In this document: positions 50,653-62,395 of the stretch, piece after piece
How positions within the stretch are numbered: the first letter of the stretch is position 1
Layout of the letters: every line of letters begins with the position of its first letter
Origin: Hyalella azteca
Lineage: Eukaryota; Arthropoda; Malacostraca; Amphipoda; Hyalellidae
Assembly (NCBI RefSeq): GCF_000764305.2
Contig: NW_025943639.1
Location: 266,001-330,000, forward strand
DNA: 64,000 nucleotides
Direction: 5' to 3'
Made by a program: the position numbers and the translations under genes
Notes under the pieces: generated by a model
Seen by the model: the letters and a program-made list of their open reading frames with translations, nothing else
The model's database searches: none
What the model was told of the DNA's origin: nothing

Positions 50653-53600
50653 TCATTTGGTAGTGGTTGCTAAGGCCCAACTTGGCATCTGATGAAGGTC
50701 AAACAACACGTCGCCCAGAGTGACCAGGGCCACAAGTAGGACCGTCAAACACAATAACTTCACGATGAGTCCAGCTTTCATCTGTAAATAAAGTTGATAC
50801 TTTATCTCTTTTTTTCCACTGACTGGAACTGTAGTTAATAGATCTTTAGGACCGCTTCAAACGCCCATTGTATTCATGAATCAAAGAAGCTTTATTGCCC
50901 TCTATTAGTAACCTCGTTCCCCAACTCGTCGATAAGAATTCTGACAAAATCATCATTCAGAAACTTCCATACATTTTTAGCGCATTTTCTCATTTGTGGA
51001 AAAAATGCACTATTGTGCTCACCATGTCCGTCTGTCTGTCCGTCCGTCCGTGACCTCAAGTTTTCGTCGACGAGAAAATGCGCTGTCTGTCACTAACTGC
51101 AGTAAGTACTGAGTTACATTTTTTTTATATTGTATTGCTGATGGTACATTTATTGCTGGTTGATTTCCCGCTGATTTGTCCTTGATAACGTCACTGTAGT
51201 TTTGTCTCTATGTTTCCCGTCGCAAATTTCTACTTACCATGTCCTTGGTGGTCATAGAGTCGCAGGCATTGAAAGCTATGGCGTTGGGTGGGTTGGACAC
51301 CGGCATCATGAGGGCGTATGAACAACAGATCGTCACGGGCAACATCAGGAATATTGGGTTCATCCCGATACCCAGAGCCTGCAAAATCGGCTTCTATTGG
51401 CACTTTTCACGAGATTCTTCTTAAGACCAGTAATGCAAATTTCCATAAATAGACCGCACTATAATTGCATTGCACCGGGTTCATTAATTTAAATTAACCT
51501 TTACCTAATGAAACCAGCAACTGTAGGTATAGGTATAGCCTAAAGTGTAGGTATAGCCTAAATTGGATTGTCCGTTGAACTGACTAAGGGAAGATTACTG
51601 AACTGTAGCGAGTTTAAAGTCACTATGGCTGCAACAACCAACAAGAGGAGAATATTGCGTTAAAGTATTATTTAAACTAGCACGTTAGAAATGTAGGAAT
51701 GGCCTTATGGTTGAGCTCACCAGGTCTCGAACAACAGGTAAGAAAATATTCGCGGTGGTCATATTCGATACCACCTCCGTCAGGAAGGCCGCAAAAGTGA
51801 CGATGAGAACGACGATAACGGAGTGAGGTAGCACAGCAAAATACTGCAGTTGATGTCCTATCCAAACAGATAGCCCAGACTTGGCTGCTCCTTCGGCCAT
51901 AGCAAATCCACCCCCCATCAATATTATTAATCCCCATGGAACGTGAGTCTCCACTGCTTCCCAAGTCAGGCAGGCTTCAGGTTCCTGAACTTTTCCATTC
52001 TTTTCCTCATTCGTAGCTGCAATTAAATTAGAAATTGAGTGATGAAAGCTTCATGAGATGAGAATGGTTGCTGGAAATCAAGGGTGGGAGATCAATGTCA
52101 ATAGAAGGATAAAATCGTTAGTCAACGAAAATTCGACAGTTGTGGAGGAAATCACGTGAACTTACGAGTGAATAAGAATAAGTTGCGGATATTTTGGTGA
52201 TGGAAACGTGTATCATGAGTATATTCGCATAAAGTTAACTACATAGCTTCATTGACAGCTCAAGAATAATGCGTCAAGTAATTTTACGCCAAGTCGATTG
52301 TTGATGGACCTTCTCAACACAAGTGAGACAAAAATCCTGCATCTATGGTAAACTAGTCAATAAATTTTTAAGTGCCTTAATACCGCCAGCAATTAAAGCG
52401 ATTTACATACCGTCATAAAATGGCCAAATTTTAGGCTTTGCGGGAATAATAAACATCAGGAAGACGATAAGGATGGCAGGAGTAGCGTTGCCGATGTTTC
52501 TGAGAAATGAATAATGCCTAATATGAATTGAAGTTATGTTCGAGTAAGAATTATGCTGAAATGCCTAAGCTATTTAAAGTTACAATACGTCAGAACGGGC
52601 CGAATGTAATTGCCAAAATTAAAATCAAGACGCTGCTGGGCTATAAGTCAATATGCAAATAAAGCAGTTAATCATATTTATTTTCATAATCAATATTACT
52701 ACTTCAATTCTATTAACACTCACGCTTCATTTTTCATGGCATCTGCCCAGCCTGCAGTGAAGCCAGGGCTTCGAAAGACCCAGAGGAAGACCAGAGCCAA
52801 GAAGAGGGTGAAGACCATAACCTCGTGGAAGCTAATGGGTCCTAAGGAGTTGTATGTTCGGAGCACCACTTTTTTAATCGAGAGCTCCTTTTCGACACTA
52901 GAAGGAGGCATCTTGCGCCATCTCCTGAGAGTGAACCGTACTAAAACGCTAAATTGATTTGTGTACGGTTAATCGAAACAGGTTCACGAATTGAATGATT
53001 ATTGCGCAAACTCCTTTTACGATACACGTTTCAAAACCGAGTATTTGGCACTCCGTACACAGACTTATTCTTCAAACTTATATGGCCATTATTTAGGAAA
53101 TGTCTAACAGCCTAAATATTTGCATTACAATAGTAAACTCGCAAGCCTGGACTACAAAGTAAATGAGTAAACCTCAAACAAATTTCGGAAGTAGGTACGG
53201 TGGATTCTTAGATACTGCATAGTTCCATGGCGTAGTTCTACCTCACCCCCATCCAACGAACATGGCGTCCAGTGTGAGGAATGCAAGCACCTCGCACACC
53301 AGCATCACCGGCATGTTGAAAGCCATCCACGAGCCAAAGTTGATAGAAGTGGGCTCGGTGAATGAACTGTCATGTAAAATGGAAAGAAAAACAATAATTT
53401 CTTGTTTGAAAAGAACGATGTGATGATTGTGATGCATGGTATAAAGAACTTCAAGACGATTAGGCTTTTGAGTTTTGTTGACGTTGAACGTAGATATTTT
53501 GTCCTGTAAATCCTGCTAGCAATTACTGCTAATAACAATTTAACAACGGGGTGAGCAGGTGTTGCTCGGTATATATATTCCCTGGAGATTTACAGGGAAT

Positions 53601-56600
53601 TAAATCTTCTTCCTTGGAACGATAATAGTTTCCCTTCTTAAGTAAGGTAACCGACATGCAGCTGAGGCATAGAACCCATTTTGTCTCACGATTCAAAATA
53701 TAATTAAAACTAAATTTTGTTTTTATGGGGGAAATATAAAGTGAGTCACATTTCTCAAAGTGAATTAATTTAGTTTTATCCGTGAATTATAATTTAAATA
53801 CAGATTCCTTGTACAATGCTTATTGATCAAAATTGGAAAACTATATTTCAGATCAGCATGGTGAGAAAGAACATTAGTTATTGTTTGACATTATTCATCA
53901 AATCAAATTACCGCCATAACTATAAGATATTTTTATTGTTTACCTCTCCAAGAAGCCCCACAGGATAAGATTGGGGCCTGTGCCCGTTGGGAAGGCTGTG
54001 CCGCCGAGGTTGGCAGCGTAGGCGGTGCCCAACATGAACATGGCGGCCATCTGGCCTGACGTTTCTCCCTCTGACACAGCTGTGATTTCTTTCGGAATCT
54101 TAGCCGAATTGACCGACACCGTTTCGGTATTCTTTTTATCGGCATATTTTGGTTGCTTCAATGAGGCAGCATCTGGCAGCGAACTTTCAGAAGTTGTTTC
54201 GCACACAGACGATGTGCTTTTAGATAAGCGATCATTTGGTGCTTTGACATCAGTCACTTTTGGGATTTGCAGGTCATTATTGGCAGGCGTTGAATTTTGC
54301 GTAGAATTCTCTATACTCTCCAATTGGATTATTTCTTCATCGTTATTTGTTACATTGTGACCACTGCCAGGAGAGTGAATTTGAACCATGTTACCATCTT
54401 GCATTTTTTCATCCTGAAGCATAGCTCTGAAAATAAAAGTAAACCATGTTTATTTATTATACCTCAATGCGCTAAATGAACTTCCGTCGTACGTGAAAAT
54501 GAAACTAGTATGGCTATTATATTTTAATGTGATTCATGCTAATCATAGAGAACTTCAAAGTCAGGGATAAAATATTTAATTAGACTAACGGAGCATCATA
54601 AATACCCACTCACATGAAATCTACACATACATTAAAATTCTGGATAAATTTGATCGCGGTTAAAAACCACGCCTGACATGAAGTGACAATTTGTGAAATG
54701 TTATTAAATAATTTATATTAATAGGAAAAAAACGAAATGCTGCTAAGGCGAGATTTTGGAAGCTTTCTGTCCATCAGCAGGATACGAGCGAAGGACGTTT
54801 CACTTCCTTTCATTTGTAGGGACACTATTTATCTGTTATCAGTTTTATTAATTTTCTAGAATATTTGTTTTTTTCGCAAACCATCCGAGCTACTTAAAGA
54901 TTGACATTTTGATTCTTCGTAGATTCAGTTATCCATAGGATCATAACAGCCTGATCCGCCAATGTTTGGGGTAAGACAATAAATAGCTCCTGTTATATTG
55001 ATCTAATTTGTAATATTTACGTATATAATGTACTTCATTTATTCATCTCGATTTGTATTATGCCATTAGTATTATAGCCGTTTGTTCATTCTACAGGTGC
55101 AACTTTCATACTTCACAAAATACACTTAAAACACTATCCTCGGCAAATTCGTATTATAATCCCCGTTCTAAGTTCTTGAATTGTAGCGGTTTCGAAACTA
55201 ACCGATCCGCTATACATTTAAAATCTTAATTAATTGGCATCCAACCTAATTTTCCCACAATATCTTATGTAAATAGACACTGAAAGTTCAAGCAACCGTC
55301 GGCTATCTTTAATCCTGCTTTTTTTATGCAAGCCATACAAATCTATATCCATTCATGTTTCTTCATTCATAATAGTTTCATAAACTCTTCCAGTGTGTCC
55401 CGTTGTCACTGTCCTGTCTTCCCGAACACCTGATTATCTGGAGGAACGAGCGACATTTCAGACTCCATCAGAACTGAAAGGTCGTACGTTTTCAATGTAT
55501 AAGACCACATTATTTCTCAGAGATAAGGATTAGGGGTTGAAATATTAGACTAAATTGACGCTGGAGATAAAGGGTTGAATAGGCAAAGCAGATGATGTTG
55601 GCCCAGAGATAGAGAGTTGGGGTTGACATTTTAAGCCATACTGGCGCCAGGAAAGATCAGCAAAGATCCATTATTCAGGGCATATAAGAGTCAAAAACTA
55701 GAAATGAAAAGATAGCATTTAGGACCATATTGACATCAGATGGAAGTCCTCAAGCCAAGTTTTCATTTTGAAACAGTACACGGAAGTTAAGTAGACGCTC
55801 CGACCGAGTTTTGTGAGAGGAACTGGGAAGTTGTAGGGGAGATGACATGTTGGGAGCTAATTCGTCAAGGTATAATTACACACTCGGACTTCTTAAGATG
55901 AGCGGGCCGTATTCAAGGTATATTACGTATTTAAGGAATGCAATTCATAACGAGTTGAATACACGACATTTTAAAGCTTATAATTCTATTAAGTCGAATT
56001 TTGTTCTCACAATGAATTCCCAACATTGGTGTACGAAAATCAATCAAATCTCGACCTTTCCTAGTATAGTTGTAATATTGTGTTCTATGTTTGTTTGGAG
56101 AACATGTTACCCCGTATGCCACCAATGTGCATATTCTCACGCAGGCAAGCAGATATGTCAATTAGAGTGCACTTCACCGTGACCTACTGTTGTGCTAACC
56201 GTCATACGGCGCTGCCGTCGCAGTTTCAAGGTCTGATCGTTCAAAACCTAGCATGAACCAACCGCCTAGTCTCAACGAAGGCCAAAAATTTACAGAAAGG
56301 CTTTTTTGACCAAATTTGCGGAGTTGGACCGTTTTCATACGAGTTGCTGCCTATATAAACAAGGCCGTTTTGTATATTTTAGGTCTCATCCGTACAGTCT
56401 AGATTTTAATGTGGTCATTTTTATCTGGAAACTCAAAATTTCTCGTTTTCTGCGACAATAAAGTTAAAAATTTTGACAAATTGCTGAGAAAAACTCATGT
56501 GCGGGGATCAACACCACAAGCTTAAGCCGCCAAACACGAACTACAGAAGCACACTTTTGACAATGGCGTGTGGTAGACTTTTTCGTTAACCATGTTCAAA

Positions 56601-59600
56601 GAGCTATCGAATTCAGCAGTAATTCATACATATCCTCCTTTTGTACGATCTTGTCCTTTTTCTTGCCTCAACCGCAGGGTTTCGGGCCCATCTAATGCCT
56701 GGTTGTATCATAAACATGCAATTAATTACTTGTGCAGCAGATGTGAATTACAACTACAGTAGCTCTGTAGCATAAGTGTAGCAGCTGTGAAGCAGTAGTG
56801 TAGTGCAGTATCTGTGTATCTCGAACAAAGAAGTCGTTAGTTAGTGCAGAAGTTGTACAAGTGCTCCAAGTAAATGTCGTCGAAACAGCGCTGATTACGA
56901 GTTTATTTCGTTGTAACAACGTTTAATGAATGCTATTTCAACGCCAGAATCCTAGTATCTCAAGTGCGGCAGCTGTGAGGTAATGACGCGGGAAATGTGC
57001 AGTATAAAGTCATATATATAAACATTGATGTTGTATTAAGGTTAGTAAAACAGTAATAATCGGAAGAATCATGAAATTATGAGTAAAGCAGTGAGTCTGC
57101 AATTGCAGGAGTCTGCAGTTGCAGGAGTCTGCAGTTGCAGGAGTCTGCAGTTGCAGGAGTCTGCAGTTGCAGGAGTCTACAGTTGCAGGAGTCTGCAGTT
57201 GCATGAGTCTGCAGTTGCATGAGTCTGCAGTTGCATGAGTCTGCAGTTGCAGGAGTCTGCAGTTGCAGGAGTCTACAGTTGCATGAGTCTACAGTTGCAT
57301 GAGTCTGCAGTTGCATGAGTCTGCAGTTGCAGGAGTCTGCAGTTGCATGAGTCTGCAGTTGCAGGAGTCTGCAGTTGCAGGAGTCTGCAGTTGCAGGAGT
57401 CTGCAGTTGCAGGAGTCTGCAGTTGCAGGAGTCTGCAGTTGCAGGAGTCTGCAGCTATCATGAACGTGTCACTGTGTAGGAAGCTCGGTAAGTTTCTAAC
57501 GAGTTAGTTCCTATAGTATTGATGCTATCCGTCCACTTCTGGCCTCGCTGTGCTGTTAAACACATGATTGACAAGTCAATTGCACGAGGCAGAAATAAAA
57601 GTTAAAAATTACCAAAGTTGTTGTTACGCCATCTTTTCATGTTTAGCTCATGAATAAGAGCGAATTTGTAGTGTTGTTTTCGAGTGTGAATTTGTCATTG
57701 TGATGAAAAATAGGTTAAAATGCTGTGTGGTTACCTTGACCTCGCGGAATCACAGAAGCTACTCGCGTTACAATGAGATTACAATGAGATTAAAAGTGAG
57801 ATTACAATGAGTTACAATAAGATTAAGTGTGTCGATCAAATATGAGGTAGTTTTTCACACGCGCATGAGGAAGCGCAATAGAATATGATCAATTGGATGA
57901 GGCCAATTGCACTGTATATTGTCCTTCAACGACCGACACGAAGTTAATGTTGCTGAAACCTGAGTCAAATTGAGCGTGCAGCGATTGATATGGGTATTAG
58001 GAAATACACTTTTATTCTATCGAATATTACCAAAAACTTGAAGTTTCTGGAATAAGAAAACTTAAAGACGTCTCGATGCGTGAATTAGATGGCAGTTTCT
58101 TGAAGTCGGAAGTCACGAGAGAACGTGTCCACTATCGTTGTCTATCATTCTTAATTGATTACTCGTGAATTGCGAAACTACTATTTTTAGTGAGCCCGAG
58201 GCAGTGTTTGTAATAAGATAGTATGTCTTCATGCGATGTGTCACATGGTTAAACTGCGCTTTCCCTGAGAAGTTTGAGATTCTGCGTCTTGAAAATGTTT
58301 GAATTTTGCCCACCTGTAACCTTCAATGATTTCTGTCATAATCATAATAATAATAGCAGTTTTAGCGTTTAGTAGGCCGTAGGCCTGTCGCTGATTCTTA
58401 ACATCGCAGAAAATTCACAGCATTTTGCGGTCTCGAACGCGCAACTCACTGCCACAATTCTGTTGTGCTTAACCGCCCGGCCTCCTTGCCGATTCTGACC
58501 AGAAACTGGCGCACAGAACTGGGATCGAACCCGCGCCTCTCTGCGCCAATCTTGGTACTCTGAACTGTAGCCACTGGGCTACTATTGATATCGCATTAAT
58601 ATTCCGTGTCAGGACACATACTAGGAACATACTTCTAGGAAGGAAATGCTCATACTGCTAAAAGAACAAGTGTTTGGAGTAGTCCCGCGTTAAAACATGT
58701 TAAATTGTTTACCGACTGAGTTGAAAGTTCAGAATGTATTTAAAGGCCGTTAGTGAATATGATGTTAATCATGGTTTACTTACAACTGCACGCATAGAAA
58801 ATGTTAAGGTGGATTTGGCCGGTTTCGGCTCCAGTAAAAACTATGTTCAAAGCTCTTCGAATAAATCCGAAAAAATTGAAAGGGTGTTGAAATTAAAATT
58901 AAAATGGTGTCCTAAAATTAATCCTGTTCCTCCCGAGGGTGTGCGACTCTAACTCGAGCCAATTGCTGCCGTTCAACAACAATTCCTAAGTTTATGTTTC
59001 GACTCAGATGCGTATCAAATATTGATTCAAGGAAGATGTCATGCGTTATATTGTCTGTAAACTTGATGGTGTGAGCTGCAGCCAAATTTTCTTTCCAAAT
59101 CACTAACAGGCACCCTACATGAGCATCAATACACGAGGTGTGTGTCGTTAAAAGAGGCTATACAAATTTTAAGCCTTCTTGTGTCAAAGCCTGCGACCAG
59201 GGTTTCGAGTGAGTTTGACGTCGTCACCCAGCCCATCGTTAAATTTGAGGAAGGAAATGCTCATACTCAGTGTAGGAGCCTCAAGTTTTTTGGTTTAGCA
59301 TGCATTGTTGACACATCCTATTTTCGTGAAGTCTGACGAGTAATCAAGTGATTATGTATTTACGAAAGAAATACTGTACATTATAGCTGCCAGTTCACTT
59401 TGAATTTCTCAGAATTAAAGGCAATGAGAATTGATACGAAAGAACTATTAATGAACCAGAACTGAGGAAACCATCAATTTGTTAGCTGCTGTGCTGGAAT
59501 CGGCATTTTTTTCGATAAATTTGATTTGTTTGGTTGTTTTTGGAAGTTTCGGCAATTTTTTGTATGACGCCAGTTTTGAAAAACACTAGTAACTTTAGCT

Positions 59601-61580
59601 TTTGCTTAGCTTAACATTTTTGCAGATCCTACAAGAGAACGTGAGTAAATCTTATTTCTATGGCGTAATTTTGCGTTAAGTAGAGATTGGATCCAGTACA
59701 AGGCGATTCCACGAGACAATTCGTGGCAATAATTTCAATACGAAAAGATGGTCAGTCGTCTGAGGCTTCATTTGCCCTTACTTGTTGTCGTAGACGTGGT
59801 TGTTGAGATCTGCGTCGGTTGCCTCTTCTATGGTGACCACCGTAGTTGGTTCAGCTTGTCCCGACTGACCTGCCGCTTTCCGTTCCTACGGTGCAATCAA
59901 ATCGAAATGATGATCAAAACATTTTAATCAAAATTAGTAAAATTCATACCGTCTTCATGTGGGATCACAAGCAGATTTATACATCTGAACGCCATATACA
60001 TCTGAAGATCTTTTACTAGCGACAGTACGTGTTGCCTAAATGGAGAAATTTAAGAACTTGCAGAAAGATAATATTTTACCTTGAATAGGGTCTGCAGGAG
60101 TGCGTGCACGATGGGCACCATCATGGCCGTGGTTGCGGTGTTGGATATCCAGATGGACAGAAACGCCGATGTTGCCATGAAGCCCACCATCAATCGTCTC
60201 GGGCTTTGACCTGTATATGTTAAAAATAATTCGAATGATTTCGCATTAACATTTTTATCGATTGTAGGCGCTGGTGGGTTGGGTAACTTAAATATTCCTG
60301 TGGCTACTGGAGGTTGAACAATTGAAGCATTCAATTAACTGCCGGAAATGGGGAACTCAAGTATTTAAGTATACAGTGTCTGCTGGTGATGGAGAACTTA
60401 AGTAAGGAGCTCCTGACGTTGGTTAACTCAAGTGCTTAAGGTGTCGCTTACTGGGGATGGGTAACTCAAGTATTCAGGTAACTGCTGACGATGGATAACG
60501 CGAGTAATAAGTAGGTCTGTTCCATTGGCTTCGTACGCCGGAAACTTGTTACTGTGCTAAGTTTATTCTGCTACAAATGAAATACATTAAAACAAATGAC
60601 TGAAAATAAAAACTGTAGTAGAACTTATGAGTAAAACCCTAAAAAAGATCCATTGAATTTGAAAGAACGGAATGGTTCAGAAGAAACACAAATACAAAAT
60701 ATTGTTTTCTCATTAATTTGAGACAAGATTTGGAGCGCCTTTATTATGCTAATAAGAACAAATTATTGATGTTTCCTAACATTTTAGAACGCCTAATATA
60801 CTCCCAAGCGTAGAGGGTTTGATGCTCAAGAATTAGTCACAATACTATGATTCTGAGGATTAATTTGTTTAGATCTCTTGGGATCTGACTTGACACTCAC
60901 CGACTTTTAGGATGACGTAGAGAGCAATCCTTTTATGCAGATTTGAGTGCTCTACAGCCACTGCAACTATGATGCCTCCAAGAAACATCATGATGGTGCC
61001 TGTAAGGTACTGCTGACACACCTCTGCGGTTGATAAGATGTCCAGTAATGGGTAACCAAAAACCGGAATAAGAGCAGTCACTGGCATCGGCACCACGTCC
61101 GTCATCCAGTACACTGCCATCACAATGATGACGTACGCGCATTTTGCCTCCTGTACAAGTTGATAACGTCATGAAGATCAACTACATTCTATTAGCGAGA
61201 TTATTACAAATCAATTTTACTGTAACTAAGTTACGGCTGTCACTCACTTTAGTTCTGCCGATAAGGGGCAGAAGTGCAAAGACGGTAGGAGTGCCTAGAA
61301 GCACCACTTGCGTCCAGTTCAACTTGAGCCACCTCCAAGCATATTTGGCCCTTCCAAACCATTTCCGTCCATGGAAACCTCGGTTTTCGTTAAATTGGCT
61401 CTTGCCAGCTGGTTCATCCTTACCAAGTGGCTTGCCCATTACTTTAGTCCCCCTTTTGTCTGATGAAAATCTGCCGGACCTGCGAGCAGGAGGCTTGCCT
61501 GTGTCAGCTGCTCCTCGCTTCGGTCCGCTTCCTGCGTACAAAACTAAGTTGTAAATATTAGCCATAAACTCTGGGAGCAT
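50653..61580 (-). CDS. SLC13-family sodium-coupled anion (carboxylate or sulfate) transporter
   Basis: Eleven exons in transcription order: 61580-61248, 61150-60901, 60210-60080, 59885-59782, 54426-53944, 53366-53247, 52924-52724, 52499-52411, 52016-51721, 51378-51238 and 50781-50653. They sum to 2277 nt (758 aa) with matching phases. Family signatures: [40 protein letters not shown]; the first helix-pin motif [16 protein letters not shown] (SNT at 217-219); [30 protein letters not shown]; the second pin TEVVSNMTT (654-656); and [13 protein letters not shown]. These proteins carry di- or tricarboxylates or sulfate with sodium across the plasma membrane; the substrate cannot be told from sequence alone. 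It is longer than the usual 570-600 aa because of a basic 90-residue N-terminus and a loop of about 165 residues after the first pin. ATG 61580 has an upstream in-frame stop, but an internal acceptor near 61534 (TACGCAG|GAAG) could mean another first exon. Confidence 0.9.
50979..51084. mobile_element. Small MITE, copy 2 (inverse of 36521-36634)
   Basis: Ends AGCGCATTTTCTC and GAGAAAATGCGCT, with the interior CCGTCTGTCTGTCCGTCCGT run complementary to copy 1. It lies in the last intron of the SLC13 gene. The bases beyond both copies also share CACTGCAGTGA/ACTGCAGT-like flanks, so the element may be slightly longer. Confidence 0.8.
57092..57454. repeat. 16-bp minisatellite in intron 4 of the SLC13 gene
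   Basis: About 22.7 units of GAGTCTGCAGTTGCAG with G/T (GCAGG or GCATG) and G/A (CTGCAG or CTACAG) variants. Every unit carries the palindrome CTGCAG, or its variant CTACAG. On the minus strand it yields long repeat-driven open frames. Confidence 0.95.
58338..58592 (-). mobile_element. tRNA-derived SINE, copy 3 (most complete)
   Basis: Read on the minus strand: GTAGCCCAGTGGCTACAGTT, GATTGGCGCAGAGAGGCGCG, GGTTCGATCCCAGTTCTG, GCGCCAGTTTCTGGTCAGAA, GGCAAGGAGGCCGGGCGGTT, GCGTTCGAGACCGCAAAATG, GACAGGCCTACGGCCTACTA and an ATTATTATTATG tail. It has a tRNA-like head and a second box-B-like GCGTTCGAGACC in the body. It serves as the reference copy for the family. Confidence 0.88.
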
Positions 61581-61720
61581 TTCACAAAAAGGAATGGAAC
61601 TTTTCTTCTAAACCGCTTCCAATATAAGTAAGAAGTTAATCTAAAAAATTATTTAGAATTATAGCACAGCGACTGAATCTTAACTGTACACTGCGTTCTG
61701 AACTGTGCATTCCAGTTAGA

Positions 61721-62395
61721 ATGTATCCAGTTTGTTTACCCCAGTTATCATGCATCCAGTTTATTTACTCCACTTATCATGCATCCAGTTTATTTACTCC
61801 AGTTAGCATGCATCCAGTTTGTTCACTCCACTTAGCATGCATCTAGTTTGTTTAGTCCACTTAGCATGCATCTAGTTTGTTTACTCCAGTTTGCGTGCAT
61901 CTAGTTTGTTTACTCCACTTAGCATGCATCTAGTTTATTTACTCCCGTTAGCATGCATCTAGTTTGTTTACTCCAGTTAGCGTGCATCTAGTTTGTTTAC
62001 TCCACTTAGCATGCATCCAGTTTATTTACTCCATTTAGCATGCATCCAGTTTGTTCACTCCACTTAGCATGCATCTAGTTTGTTTACTCCACTTAGCATG
62101 CATCCAGTTTGTTTACTCCAGTTAGCGTGCATCTGTTTGTTTACTCCACTTAGCATGCATCTAGTTTATTTACTCCACTTAGCATGCATCTAGTTTGTTT
62201 ACTCCAGTTAGCGTGCATCTAGTTTGTTTACTCCACTTAGCATGCATATAATTTGTTTAATTCAGTTGGCATGCATCCAGTTTGTTTACTCCAGTTAGCG
62301 TGCATCCAGTTTGTTCACTTTAGTGAGCATTCATCCACTTTGTTTACACCTGTTAGCGTGCCATCCAGTTTGTTTACTTCCGTTAGCATGCAACC
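61721..62395. repeat. 29-bp minisatellite just upstream of the SLC13 start
   Basis: About 23 units of CATGCATCYAGTTTRTTTAC plus TCCASTTAG. Variation is concentrated at a few positions, and the last three units are more diverged. It begins about 140 bp upstream of the SLC13 start codon, where a promoter or 5' UTR would be expected. Confidence 0.95.

Larger units (their letters stand above)
54427..59781 (-). other. Large intron 4 of the SLC13 gene (about 5.4 kb)
   Basis: The intron separates AAC AA| from |A GCT across the cytoplasmic loop, with a clean phase 2 match. It holds the 16-bp minisatellite and a SINE. Two plus-strand frames (58734-58952 and 59142-59336) are open but unrecognised and may be transposon remnants. 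Confidence 0.7.

Noticed and set aside
55847..56182. 111-codon plus-strand frame in the SLC13 intron
   Set aside because: No domain, biased composition or splice partner. Probably chance.
57010..57461. Several minus-strand open frames rich in Gln, Thr, Cys and Leu
   Set aside because: They are only the translation of the 16-bp minisatellite inside an SLC13 intron.
58734..59336. Two plus-strand frames of 72 and 64 codons in the large SLC13 intron, possibly retroelement protease-like
   Set aside because: Similarity to LTR-retroelement proteases was only impressionistic (one LLTTARI-like stretch), with no catalytic D-S/T-G and no following reverse transcriptase.
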